This document shows positions 1 through 7,737 of a stretch of DNA of 64,000 bases, one piece after another. The notes below the pieces were generated by a model, which ran no database searches, was not told the DNA's origin, and worked only from the letters and a program-made list of their open reading frames with translations. The stretch is from Tropicimonas sp033101155 (GTDB lineage: Bacteria > Pseudomonadota > Alphaproteobacteria > Rhodobacterales > Rhodobacteraceae), in NCBI RefSeq assembly GCF_033101155.1, contig NZ_JAWMPX010000024.1, positions 1 to 64,000 on the forward strand. Direction: 5' to 3'. Numbering within the stretch: the stretch's first letter is position 1; the number at the start of each line of letters is the position of its first letter. The position numbers were made by a program, and so were the translations under genes.

Positions 1-21
1 AGCGTCTTCCTCACAGGCTCC

Positions 22-1047
22 ATGACCCACGATATTCTGTCCGCCGACTACCATTGCCACGCGTTGCCCGGCGCGGGGTTCTCCGTGATTTCCGGGGCCA
101 ATCTTGGCGATCCACTGCTCGGGGCCGACGAGCTCTGCCCGGGCGATGTCTACCGGCTGGATCATTCCGTACAGGCGTTGCAACTCGGCGTGAGCGACCG
201 CGCCAGCAGTGGCGGGCGCGTGCTCTCGGCGGATGGCGACCGTCAGACGCTTTCCGGCGATACCGAACTCGGCCAACCCGGCGCCGCGTTGCATCTCGCG
301 GCACGGCTGACCTTCCTTGCACCGGAAGGCCAGAAGGTCGAGCTGCTATTGCTGGAGCTGACCTCGGAGTCCGGCACCGACTATGCTGTCGTGCCAATGG
401 AGCCCATGGAACCGGGTCGCGGGCACACCCTGATCGGCGTCGACACCGCGCCAGGCCCGGTGCGCCTCGCCGACATCACCTCGCTCGCCTTCGGACGCGG
501 CACGCATATCACCCTGGCCGATGGTCGCCAGATCACGGTCGAGACGCTCACGCCCGGCGATCGCATCCTGACTCGCGATCACGGCCCGCAGGCACTGCGC
601 CATGTGTTTCACCGAACGATCCGCACCGTCGGCCCCTACGCCCCCGTTATCATCCCGCGCGACACGCTCGGCAATGCGGGCGATCTTGTCCTGTCCCAAC
701 AACAGCGCCTCTTCATCTACCAGCGCGGTGTGGACCGGCTGACGGAGACCGCGGAGATGCTGGTGAAGGCCGGCTACCTGGTTGACAATGAACGCATCTT
801 CCTGCGCCCCGGCGGTTACGCGGATTTCTACACGCTGGTCTTCGACCATCACGAAGTGATCTATGCCGAATGCATCCCGGTCGAGAGCCTGGAAGTCAAT
901 GCCGCCACCCTGCCCTCCCTGCCTGAAGAGATCGCCAGCGAGTTGCCCAATCTCGAGCACCGTCCGCATTTCGGTACCGAGGCCAATCGCAAGGCCGCGC
1001 GCGCCGCCCGCGAGAAACTCCTCAAGGATCGCAAGCCGCTCGGGTAG
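22..1047 (+). CDS. Hint-domain (Hint_2-type) protein
   Basis: A 341-residue protein. The core at about residues 155-240 reads as a Hint_2 domain: GTHITLADGR, then LTPGDRILTRDHGPQALR, a long VIIPRDTLGN...LVLSQQQRLFIYQRG block and a C-terminal tail. Hint folds carry out intein/hedgehog-like self-processing, but this subfamily is abundant in Rhodobacterales without a proven role. The position before GTHI, where self-splicing Hint domains carry Cys, is not Cys here, so autoprocessing is doubtful. There is no obvious signal peptide. The frame is open to the left edge of the window, so translation could begin earlier; the ATG at 22 is the first available start. It converges with the ParA gene downstream. 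Family call is fairly sure, function unknown. Confidence 0.75.
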   Translation: MTHDILSADYHCHALPGAGFSVISGANLGDPLLGADELCPGDVYRLDHSVQALQLGVSDRASSGGRVLSADGDRQTLSGDTELGQPGAALHLAARLTFLAPEGQKVELLLLELTSESGTDYAVVPMEPMEPGRGHTLIGVDTAPGPVRLADITSLAFGRGTHITLADGRQITVETLTPGDRILTRDHGPQALRHVFHRTIRTVGPYAPVIIPRDTLGNAGDLVLSQQQRLFIYQRGVDRLTETAEMLVKAGYLVDNERIFLRPGGYADFYTLVFDHHEVIYAECIPVESLEVNAATLPSLPEEIASELPNLEHRPHFGTEANRKAARAAREKLLKDRKPLG

Positions 1048-1125
1048 CCGCCGACGCGCCCGCACCGTCCGGACGATCCGCCTCCGCAGGTCGGCAGCCC
1101 TGTCACGATGGGCTTAGGCCCAAAG

Positions 1126-1749
1126 TCAAACCAATGTCTTGATGATCGGCGTCCACTGCTCTCGCATCGGCCGGAACAGCGCCTGCGGACGGTCGAAAAT
1201 CGTCAGGCCCTCATCCGCCAGATCGCCATAGGCCGTGCGCTCGGAGATCCGCGCCGCAGGCGCCTGACCGATCTTGTCGAAAAACGTCTCCAACCGCTCA
1301 CATGCCTTGCCGCGGGTCTTCACCCGGTTCGCCAGCAGCTCGATCCGGACCTTGCCCTTCCGGATGCGCTTGATCTCCTGCAGGTCCCTCAGGAACCGCT
1401 TGGTCGAATCCGCATCGAAGAAGGACGGCATGACCGGACAGATCACGGCCTTGGCCTCGGCCACGAGTTTCTGGGAATCGTTGTCATAGAGCGCGCCCGG
1501 CGCGTCGATGATCACCCAGTCGATGCCGTTGGGAGCCTCGCCCAGCGACTTGTGTGACGACCAGTCGAGATGCGCGATCCGGGTCACGGTTTTCGGGCGT
1601 CGCTTGAGCCAGCGCGTGGTGGATTTCTGCAGATCCGCATCAGCCAGCGCCACTTTCCAGCCGCCATCGGCCAGCGCCGCGGCAAGGGTGATCGCCGTTG
1701 TCGTCTTGCCGCAGCCGCCCTTGCGATTGGCGATCAAAACGGTCTTCAT
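1126..1749 (-). CDS. ParA-family partitioning ATPase
   Basis: A 207-residue P-loop ATPase of the ParA/MinD/Soj class. The deviant Walker A motif KGGCGKTT lies at residues 10-17 with both the signature lysine (K10) and the P-loop lysine (K15). A DADLQKST motif and a VIIDAPGALYD switch segment follow. ParA proteins bind DNA as ATP dimers and move plasmids, chromosome regions or protein clusters. It is short and lacks an N-terminal helix-turn-helix, like type Ib ParA proteins that work with a small ribbon-helix-helix partner. Its ATG overlaps the stop of just such a reading frame (ATGA), although that frame carries an internal TGA. No ParB gene is adjacent. Cargo unknown. Confidence 0.85.
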   Translation of the reverse strand: MKTVLIANRKGGCGKTTTAITLAAALADGGWKVALADADLQKSTTRWLKRRPKTVTRIAHLDWSSHKSLGEAPNGIDWVIIDAPGALYDNDSQKLVAEAKAVICPVMPSFFDADSTKRFLRDLQEIKRIRKGKVRIELLANRVKTRGKACERLETFFDKIGQAPAARISERTAYGDLADEGLTIFDRPQALFRPMREQWTPIIKTLV

Positions 1750-1919
1750 CTGCTCTCCTCCTCAGGTTTTTCTTGTTTTTCAATGAACTGCCGGATGAAT
1801 CGCCGGATCTCCCGCGCCGCGCTCGTATCCATCTCCTCGCAAAGACGGATAAAGCGGTCCCGATCCTCTCACGCAATCCGGATCAACAGTTGCGCATCTT
1901 TTGTCTTTTTCCCGGCCAT
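1746..1919 (-). pseudogene. Small ribbon-helix-helix partner of ParA, interrupted by an in-frame TGA
   Basis: From the ATG at 1919 the frame reads MAGKKTKDAQLLIRIA, then TGA at 1871-1869 (codon 17), then continues in the same frame with EDRDRFIRLCEEMDTSAARE and a second basic helix rich in RRFIRQFIEK, ending at a TGA that overlaps the ParA start as ATGA. Strand, helix, turn and helix have the proportions of a CopG/Arc-type ribbon-helix-helix domain, so the reading frame is conserved on both sides of the stop. One base change from CGA, AGA or GGA would explain the TGA. It could be a recent nonsense mutation, a read-through codon or a sequence error. Codon 30 is an ATG but has no well-spaced ribosome site. 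Such proteins normally bind operator DNA and regulate or assist ParA. Confidence 0.6.
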
Positions 1920-1939
1920 CCCGTTCCACGCATATCAAC

Positions 1940-1957
1940 TGTATATCTCGTGTATAT
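1940..1957. promoter_or_regulatory. Direct repeat TGTATAT upstream of the parA unit
   Basis: TGTATAT occurs at 1940-1946 and again at 1951-1957, 11 bp apart, just upstream of the small ribbon-helix-helix frame. On the minus strand a TTGCGA box followed after 16 bp by TATACA could be a promoter through the same segment. Closely spaced direct repeats are typical operators for ribbon-helix-helix repressors, so autoregulation is a reasonable inference but untested. Confidence 0.35.
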
Positions 1958-2080
1958 ACTTCCTTGGACAGGTCGCAAGACGTCGCCGCGTTCTGCCATC
2001 CGAAAGGAAACATCCCGGCCCCGGTGATACCGATTGCGGTTCGCCCCCGATCGCCCGGCAGAATGTCCCAAGAGGCCAAA

Positions 2081-2110
2081 AGCAAAAGGCAGCCATGTCT
2101 GGCTGCCTTT
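2081..2110 (-). terminator. Rho-independent terminator of the DUF1127-like gene
   Basis: GGCAGCC at 2088-2094 pairs with GGCTGCC at 2101-2107 around a 6-nt loop. Flanking A and T bases lengthen the stem. On the minus strand the hairpin is followed by TTTTGCTTTT. It lies about 60 bp past the stop of the small gene at 2172. Confidence 0.75.
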
Positions 2111-2171
2111 CAGGTCGGATCGGATTGTCTGTCCGGCGCGCGCCTGGCGCCGTCTTGCTGCGGGCCCGGCA

Positions 2172-2333
2172 TCAGGCGCCGTAAACGGCCTTGCGGGCGA
2201 TGCTGGACGCGTTTTCGATATCCATATCGAGGTCCATCGCGGTTTCGAGCGGCATGGAACGCAGCTCGCGCAGAGTGCGGGCATAAGCGGCGCGTTTTTC
2301 TGCGGTCCGGCGGAGGGAAGCAATAAGTTTCAT
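2172..2333 (-). CDS. DUF1127-like small basic protein
   Basis: A 53-residue protein beginning MKLIASLRRTAEKRAAYART and ending SIARKAVYGA. Arginine- and alanine-rich helical micro-proteins of this size with an LRRTAEKR..Y..T..EL pattern resemble the DUF1127 group common in Rhodobacterales. Some members elsewhere have been linked to RNA turnover and nutrient responses, which is family background only. The ribosome site AAGGAGA sits about 8 nt before the ATG, and a strong terminator follows the stop, so this is a monocistronic and probably well-expressed gene. Exact function unknown. Confidence 0.7.
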   Translation of the reverse strand: MKLIASLRRTAEKRAAYARTLRELRSMPLETAMDLDMDIENASSIARKAVYGA

Positions 2334-2607
2334 GATCTTGTCTCCTTTTCTTAACTTTGGATCTTCACTGTTTGCACCCCCTATATGGGATCAATGTTAG
2401 CGCTAAACCAGCGCAAGAACGGAACATCAGACATGCATTCCCTGCATTTCGGGCCGAACCGGAGAAAGCTCAGCACATTGCCCTTCGCGCCAACGTCCAT
2501 ATCCGCCCGGTCTTGGCGCGATTATGGAGCGGCGCCGGGATTTGTGCTTGAAGCCAGAACCGGCGAGCCATTAGGTGTCGCCCGGACCAACCGCGAAAGG
2601 CCGCCCC

Positions 2608-3483
2608 ATGACCCTCTCCCCGCAATCGACCGATGAGACCCGGCTCTGGACCGAGACCCTGTCCGAGATGATTGCGTCAGGCGAAACGGAGCGCGGCCAG
2701 AAGGTCTCGCGGCTGGGGTTCTTCTGCGAGCCCTATCGCCCGCCTTCCGGGATATTTGCCGACACGGTGATCAAGGTCTACCGGACTGCGGCCGGGGCGG
2801 ATCTGGAGCGCCTCGTCCGGGCGCATGACGCCTATATCGCCTTCCTGCTCGACAGTGGCGTGCAGGTCCCCGAGACCCGGATCCTGCTGGTCCCGGTGAA
2901 GGGACGCCAGATCCCGGTGATCGTGCAGGAAGCCCTGCCGGCCGAGACAATGATGCGCGCCAGCATGATTGGCACACCGCTTGCAGAGGCGATGTCCGCA
3001 ATGCAGGCGGCCGGCGACGTGATCGCCCGTTTCTGGGACTATGCCGCGGGCCGCGAGGAGCGTGTCGGGTTTCACCCCTCGATCCGCAACCTCGCCATCA
3101 TCGACGGGGTCGGTGTCTTCTTTGACAGTTTCCCGCCGCTGATCGACTATTCCCACGCGGAGATGGGTCAGGCGCTGGCCAGTTTTTCGTCCAATCGCTG
3201 GCTGCGCGCGGTAGCGCCCTTCATGCGCAAACGCATCGAGGGGATTCAGGACGAGTGGTATGATCCGATGGACAATCTCGTCGGCCTTGTCGGCAGCGCC
3301 TGCCGGCTGCGGCCGGATGACAGCGCGCAGTTCCTCGACTGGGGACGTAGCTTCGCGGCCGAGCGGATGGGAATGTCGCCGGAAATCATCGCCGCCGAGC
3401 TTGCCGAAGCGCCCAAGCTGCCGGGCTACTGGCGCGCCGTGCGCACCCTGATCGGCAAGACCGGCACACCCGATCAGCGCTGA
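2608..3483 (+). CDS. Conserved protein with a kinase-like sequence pattern, function unknown
   Basis: A 291-residue soluble protein I do not recognise with certainty. The ATG at 2608 is preferred because GAAAGG precedes it by about 8 nt; a GTG at 2575 is also in frame. The layout FADTVIKVYR, then ERLVRAHDAY, then a hydrophobic VPETRILL and PVIVQEALPAE stretch resembles the N-lobe of phosphotransferase/APH-like kinases. The later segment GFHPSIRNLAIIDG..VFFDSFPP resembles their catalytic and metal loops. The canonical HGD motif is absent, so it could be a divergent kinase or a pseudokinase. No signal peptide or membrane segment is seen. It stands alone between oppositely oriented genes. Confidence 0.6.
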   Translation: MTLSPQSTDETRLWTETLSEMIASGETERGQKVSRLGFFCEPYRPPSGIFADTVIKVYRTAAGADLERLVRAHDAYIAFLLDSGVQVPETRILLVPVKGRQIPVIVQEALPAETMMRASMIGTPLAEAMSAMQAAGDVIARFWDYAAGREERVGFHPSIRNLAIIDGVGVFFDSFPPLIDYSHAEMGQALASFSSNRWLRAVAPFMRKRIEGIQDEWYDPMDNLVGLVGSACRLRPDDSAQFLDWGRSFAAERMGMSPEIIAAELAEAPKLPGYWRAVRTLIGKTGTPDQR

Positions 3484-3532
3484 GGCGGGACATCCCTCCG
3501 GACGCAGCGCCCCTGTGTGTCTCTCAGGCGAG

Positions 3533-3829
3533 TCAGACCGGGCCGCAAACCTTCTCGGCCGCGGTCCGGATCCGCTGACGCTGTTGGATCCAGCCCTTGC
3601 TGCTGCGGGCACTGTTGGTGGTGATGCCCTTGACCTCGGCAAGGGTCGATGTCGGAAGCTGCGCAATGCAGCTATCAGGCACACCGGCAGATCGTAGCCG
3701 AGGCGTCATGGACAAGCGGAGTTGCTCCGTGCCGGCATTCGTGCCCGGCGCAGCCGGGGTCGTCGGTTCGCATCCCGCGAGCGCGATCACGCTTGCAATG
3801 CCAAGTGCAAGGAGCTGTGCTGTCTTCAT
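3533..3829 (-). CDS. Small lipoprotein
   Basis: A 98-residue protein with a lipoprotein signal: MKTAQLLALGIASVIALAGC, where ALAGC is the lipobox and the Cys becomes the lipidated N-terminus. The mature part has a short Pro/Ala/Thr linker and a compact domain with two further cysteines (PDSCIAQL and EKVCGPV) that could form a disulphide in the periplasm. The start at 3829 is chosen because the signal peptide begins there and AGGACA lies upstream; an earlier in-frame start would add eight residues. No family recognised. Confidence 0.7.
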   Translation of the reverse strand: MKTAQLLALGIASVIALAGCEPTTPAAPGTNAGTEQLRLSMTPRLRSAGVPDSCIAQLPTSTLAEVKGITTNSARSSKGWIQQRQRIRTAAEKVCGPV

Positions 3830-3928
3830 CGGGCTGTCCTTTCCTGCGACCAATCCACGAGCTTCAACCTAGGGCTGTCCCCTGCCCCTGTCGAGCCAAC
3901 CGGAGGCCGGGCGCTCCGCAAAGCCGTG

Positions 3929-5536
3929 TCAGATCATCATTTCCTTGGTCGCACTCAGCTTCAGATCCGGGAAATCGCGCTCGACGCGGTCGATGTCCCA
4001 TTGCAGCCGGGTGAGATAGACGAGGTCCCCGTCATTATCCTGCGCCATGTGGCCCTTGTTGGTATCGGCAAAACGCTCGACCTTGTCCTTCGGGCCGGTC
4101 AGCCAGCGGGCGGAGGTGAATTGCGTCGGCTCAAAGCGCACCGGCAGCCCGTATTCCAGCTCGATCCGGCTGGCCAGCACCTCGAACTGGAGCTGTCCGA
4201 CCACCCCGACGATGAAACCAGAGCTGATGATCGGCTTGAAGACCTTGGCAGCCCCTTCTTCGGCGAATTGCATCAGTGCCTTTTCGAGATGCTTGGCCTT
4301 CATCGGATCGCCCGCGCGGCAGGTCTGCAGCAATTCCGGCGCAAAGCTCGGAATGCCGGTGACCTTCAGCGCCTCACCCTCGGTCAGGGTGTCGCCGATG
4401 CGCAGCTGGCCGTGGTTCGGGATGCCGATGATATCGCCGGCCCAGGCCTCTTCCGCCAACTCGCGGTCGGAGGCGAGGAACAAGACCGGGTTCGAGATCG
4501 CCATCGGCTTCTTCGTGCGGACATGGGTCAGCTTCATGCCGCGCTTGAAATGGCCCGACGCCATGCGCAGGAAGGCGACGCGGTCGCGGTGCTTGGGGTC
4601 CATATTGGCCTGGACCTTGAAGACGAAGCCCGAGACCTTCTTCTCTTCCGGCGCGATCTCGCGCGGGGACGCTTTCTGGATCTGCGGCTCGGGGCCGAAA
4701 TCGCTGATTCCGTCCATCAACTCGCGCACGCCGAAGGAATTGATCGCGGAGCCGAACCAGATCGGCGTCATATGCCCTTCGAGCACCGCCTGCGGGTCCA
4801 GCTTCGGGAGCAGCTCCTTTGCCATCTCCACCTCTTCAAGAAAGGTCTCGAGCAGTTCGGCGGGCACATGTTCAGCCAGCTTGGGATCGTCCAGCCCCTC
4901 GATATGCACGCTCTCGGCGACCTTGTTGCGGTCGGCGCGGTCCATCAGCTCCAGCCGGTCGCGCAGGAGATCATAGCAGCCGATGAAATCGGCGCCCTTG
5001 CCGATGGGCCAGGCCGCCGGGGTCACGTCGATGGCCAGGTTTTCCTGGATCTCGTCGATGATCTCGAACGTGTCGCGGCTCTCGCGGTCCATCTTGTTGC
5101 AGAAGGTCAGGATCGGCAGGTCGCGCAGGCGGCAGACCTCGAACAGCTTCTGCGTCTGGCTCTCCACGCCCTTGGCCCCGTCGATCACCATCACCGCCGC
5201 ATCCACCGCCGTCAGCGTCCGATAGGTGTCCTCGGAGAAATCCGAGTGGCCCGGCGTGTCCACGAGATTGAATCGGAAGTCGCCGAAGTCAAAGGACATG
5301 GCCGAGGCCGAGACCGAGATCCCGCGATCCTTCTCCATCTGCATGAAATCCGACCGCGTCCTCCGCGCCTCCCCCTTGGCGCGCACCTGTCCGGCCATCT
5401 GGATGGCGCCCCCGTAGAGGAGGAATTTCTCCGTCAGCGTGGTCTTGCCGGCATCCGGGTGCGAAATGATCGCGAAGGTCCGGCGACGGGCAATTTCGGG
5501 CGGGAGTGCGGGGCGGTTCGTGGCGGTGTCCAACAT
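3929..5536 (-). CDS. prfC: Peptide chain release factor 3
   Basis: A 535-residue translational GTPase, close to the usual length of RF3 (about 530). RF3 recycles release factors RF1 and RF2 from the ribosome after peptide release. G1 is HPDAGKTT at residues 27-34, followed by DTPGHSDF (G3) and NKMD (G4). RF3-type segments such as VMVIDGAKGVE and GRRF-like QLQFEVLASRIELEYGLPV are also present. The start at 5536 gives the standard N-terminus MLDTATNRPALPPEIARRRT; the frame is open further upstream but that extension looks non-coding. It appears to be transcribed alone. Confidence 0.95.
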   Translation of the reverse strand: MLDTATNRPALPPEIARRRTFAIISHPDAGKTTLTEKFLLYGGAIQMAGQVRAKGEARRTRSDFMQMEKDRGISVSASAMSFDFGDFRFNLVDTPGHSDFSEDTYRTLTAVDAAVMVIDGAKGVESQTQKLFEVCRLRDLPILTFCNKMDRESRDTFEIIDEIQENLAIDVTPAAWPIGKGADFIGCYDLLRDRLELMDRADRNKVAESVHIEGLDDPKLAEHVPAELLETFLEEVEMAKELLPKLDPQAVLEGHMTPIWFGSAINSFGVRELMDGISDFGPEPQIQKASPREIAPEEKKVSGFVFKVQANMDPKHRDRVAFLRMASGHFKRGMKLTHVRTKKPMAISNPVLFLASDRELAEEAWAGDIIGIPNHGQLRIGDTLTEGEALKVTGIPSFAPELLQTCRAGDPMKAKHLEKALMQFAEEGAAKVFKPIISSGFIVGVVGQLQFEVLASRIELEYGLPVRFEPTQFTSARWLTGPKDKVERFADTNKGHMAQDNDGDLVYLTRLQWDIDRVERDFPDLKLSATKEMMI

Positions 5537-6219
5537 GGGCGCCGTATAGCGGCGGGCGGGAGCTTGCGCAATTGGCGCGGATGCACGGCGCTCAGAAACG
5601 CGGATCTTCCGGGATCGAAGGTTTTGACGCCGGGGGCGTCCCGGTGGACGGCGCGACCCTTCGCGGCGATTGCAACGCGAGATATGCCAGCGCCAGCTTG
5701 CATGGTCCGTCAAGCCCGCCCATCACCTTCCAGCTGGCCAAGGTCCCGGTCACCGGCCCGATGCTCAGGGCCAGTCGCGCCGCCAAACGCCGATTGCGAG
5801 CGCCACCGTCCTGCGGGTGACTCCGAAGCTGGCCAAACAGACCGAAAGCGGCAGCGCAGATCTGTCCAGCACACTGGAACCGGAGATACAGGCGCAAGGA
5901 TGACCTGGTTGCGCGGTTTCCCCGCCCAACTCCGGGCGCTTGCGCGATCGCAGCAGTCAACCGGGGCGAGAATCGTGTGGCTTCAAGCTCCCTCAGGCTG
6001 ATCATGCGACCAGACGCCAGAACAGTCGAGGAATGTCAGCTGAGACAGCTGAAATGCTTGGCTTTACTCACAATGCTTCAAGAAGTCAGAAATTGTTTCC
6101 GCCAGGCACACAATCGAACCACCTTCGCGCGATGATTGTGGCGTTAATATGTTTGGTGGATTGCCAAACAGCCTCAAACACTTCACGGATAAATGACAAA
6201 TTAGAGTTAAGGGGAACAT
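5537..6219. other. Intergenic stretch with one palindrome and no convincing gene
   Basis: No reading frame here has both a good start site and a recognisable product. A minus-strand frame from 6005 to 5592 is open but low in recognisable features. A perfect inverted repeat TCAGCTG-AGA-CAGCTGA lies at 6036-6052 upstream of the gene at 6220 and could be an operator. The last 100 bp are AT-rich, as expected for a promoter. Confidence 0.4.
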
Positions 6220-6720
6220 ATGAGACACTTCATCTTCGTTTTGGCGGCCGTTTTCATGGCAGCCTTTACCACCACAGCGACGGCCACGGTCGTCAATCCT
6301 GGCGGTGATACCGGCGTCTTCTCTTGGGATGATGGTGTGGGCGACAGCGTCACGTTCGCCGGCCACGATACGCTGCAACTGACTGTTTCCGGGACATCGG
6401 CGGTCACGTTCAGCGTCCTTGATTGCTGCGTTATCGGCGATTCCTTCGATCTCGTGGTCGATGGTGCCAGCGTGGCGTGGGATAGCGTCACCAATCCCGG
6501 TGGCGTCGGCGGACTCTTTGCCGCGACCGCAGATCTGGTGTTGGCTGGTGGCGTGCACACGTTTGACCTGATATTGGCGACGGCGGCTGCCGGTTTTGAC
6601 TCCGGTGGCGCTTATTGGACGACGAGCGCCGTGTCAGCCGTTCCCGTTCCCGCAGCGGGCCTCCTGCTGCTCGGCGGTCTTGGCGGTCTGGTCGCAATGC
6701 GCCGCCGCAAGACGTCGTAA
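6220..6720 (+). CDS. Exported VPLPA-CTERM-like sorting-domain protein
   Basis: A 166-residue secreted protein. Residues 1-22 form a signal peptide (MRHFIFVLAAVFMAAFTTTATA). The mature part is Val/Asp/Gly/Thr-rich and beta-like. The C-terminus reads VPVPAAGLLLLGGLGGLVAM followed by RRRKTS, the layout of VPLPA-CTERM/PEP-CTERM sorting tails: a proline motif, a hydrophobic helix and an arginine cluster. Such tails are thought to be processed by an exosortase in species that make exopolysaccharide. AAGGGGA is a good ribosome site before the ATG, and a terminator follows, so the gene is monocistronic. No exosortase gene lies in the window. Confidence 0.8.
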   Translation: MRHFIFVLAAVFMAAFTTTATATVVNPGGDTGVFSWDDGVGDSVTFAGHDTLQLTVSGTSAVTFSVLDCCVIGDSFDLVVDGASVAWDSVTNPGGVGGLFAATADLVLAGGVHTFDLILATAAAGFDSGGAYWTTSAVSAVPVPAAGLLLLGGLGGLVAMRRRKTS

Positions 6721-6749
6721 GGTACACCTGACTGACCAGCTTTCTGATT

Positions 6750-6779
6750 GGCCCCGGTTCACGCCGGGGCCTTTCGTTT
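6750..6779 (+). terminator. Rho-independent terminator
   Basis: GGCCCCGG at 6750-6757 pairs with CCGGGGCC at 6764-6771 around a 6-nt loop and is followed by TTTCGTTT. It ends the VPLPA-CTERM gene. Confidence 0.8.
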
Positions 6780-6788
6780 GAGCGACCC

Positions 6789-6995
6789 TCAAACCATTTC
6801 GATATCCCCGTCGACGCGCGCGGCATGAAAGCCCGCCTCCCACGCCGGAAAGGACGCGTGGGCGATCGCCCGCGCCTGCGCCATCACGTCGAGGAAATAC
6901 CGCAAGGTGTGCCAGGTCAGGAACATGCCCGCGATCATTTGCCTGGCGCGATACACTTGGTGCACATAGCGCTATATCGACTTGCAAGGCGGTAC
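6789..6995 (-). pseudogene. tgt: C-terminal relic of queuine tRNA-ribosyltransferase
   Basis: On the minus strand the frame ending at 6789 reads RYVHQVYRARQMIAGMFLTW, then HTLRYFLDVMAQARAIAHAS and a tail ending ARVDGDIEMV. This matches the layout of the Tgt C-terminus: a Zn-site Cys, SRAYLHHL, a LL-T-HNLRYY--LM helix and a short acidic tail. Immediately upstream, in the same frame, are a Cys (PPCKSI) and a TAG stop at 6974-6972 near the expected Ser-Arg position. Nothing of the 300 upstream residues of the enzyme remains. It is read as a decayed fragment; a functional tgt would lie elsewhere. Confidence 0.5.
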
Positions 6996-7063
6996 GGACG
7001 GCGCCAGCCCCTCCCTCGGCCGTCACGACCTGCCGATCTTGCGGCACAGGAGACGGAGACCGC

Positions 7064-7675
7064 ATGACCCGACAGAACCGCGTCCTGCCCACGGGCGAGT
7101 TCACCGCCCACCCCGCGCGGGGCCTGTTCATGGGCAATCGCGGCATCCTGCATGGCGCAACCGGCCAACTCGGCCCTGCCCGCTGGCGGCATCGGAACTG
7201 GATCTGCTGCCGGCTCGCCTTCAAGGGTCGCAAACGCACATTGATGCACCCCGGCCGCTATACGGAGCTTTTCTTTCTGGACGAGGCTGTTGCGCTTGCC
7301 GCCGGACACCGCCCCTGTGCGGAATGTCGGCGCGCCGACTACCTCTCCTTCCGCGCCGCCTGGCAGGCCAGCCTCGGCCCGCCCGGCTGCGCCGCAGACC
7401 TCGACCGCGCGCTGCACGCCGCCCGCGTGACCCGCAACCGACGACAAGTCCGCCACGAAGCCGCGGCACGGGCATTGCCGGATGGTGCGATTTTCCTCTG
7501 GAAGGAGCGGCCCATGCTCGCCCTCGGTGACGCAGCCCTCCCCTTCACACCCGATGGATATGAATCAGCGCGCGAACGCCCGGGCGGGTCCGTCACTGTC
7601 CTGACCCCGGCGCCCACCCTCGCCGTGCTCTGCGCCGGCTTCCGTCCGGTTCTTCACCCCAGTGCGGCGCCGTGA
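7064..7675 (+). CDS. Conserved protein with an Ada-like HRPCxxC motif
   Basis: A 203-residue soluble protein. The central segment FFLDEAVALAAGHRPCAECR (around residues 70-90) resembles the GYRPCKRC part of the Ada-type methyl-phosphotriester/zinc domain, but only one CxxC pair is conserved; the second cysteine pair of Ada is not visible. The N-terminus has a basic, aromatic RWRHRNWICC stretch that could contact nucleic acid or supply extra ligands. GGAG precedes the ATG. It may share transcription with the ExoD-like gene 60 bp downstream. Function is not established; metal binding is an inference from the motif. Confidence 0.6.
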   Translation: MTRQNRVLPTGEFTAHPARGLFMGNRGILHGATGQLGPARWRHRNWICCRLAFKGRKRTLMHPGRYTELFFLDEAVALAAGHRPCAECRRADYLSFRAAWQASLGPPGCAADLDRALHAARVTRNRRQVRHEAAARALPDGAIFLWKERPMLALGDAALPFTPDGYESARERPGGSVTVLTPAPTLAVLCAGFRPVLHPSAAP

Positions 7676-7737
7676 CCCTCCCATGTCCGCGGCCATCGCG
7701 ATAGCGTTCCCTCAGAAACCCCCTGCCCCGGAATCGC

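Noticed and set aside
1869..1871. TGA in the ribbon-helix-helix frame as a selenocysteine codon
   Set aside because: No reason for Sec in a DNA-binding protein, and no SECIS-like hairpin was noticed after the codon.
3722..6001. Very long plus-strand frame opposite prfC
   Set aside because: Antisense shadow of a clear release factor 3 gene in high-GC DNA; no domain is visible.
5592..6005. Open minus-strand frame upstream of prfC
   Set aside because: No recognisable domain, no good ribosome site, and internal composition like non-coding sequence.
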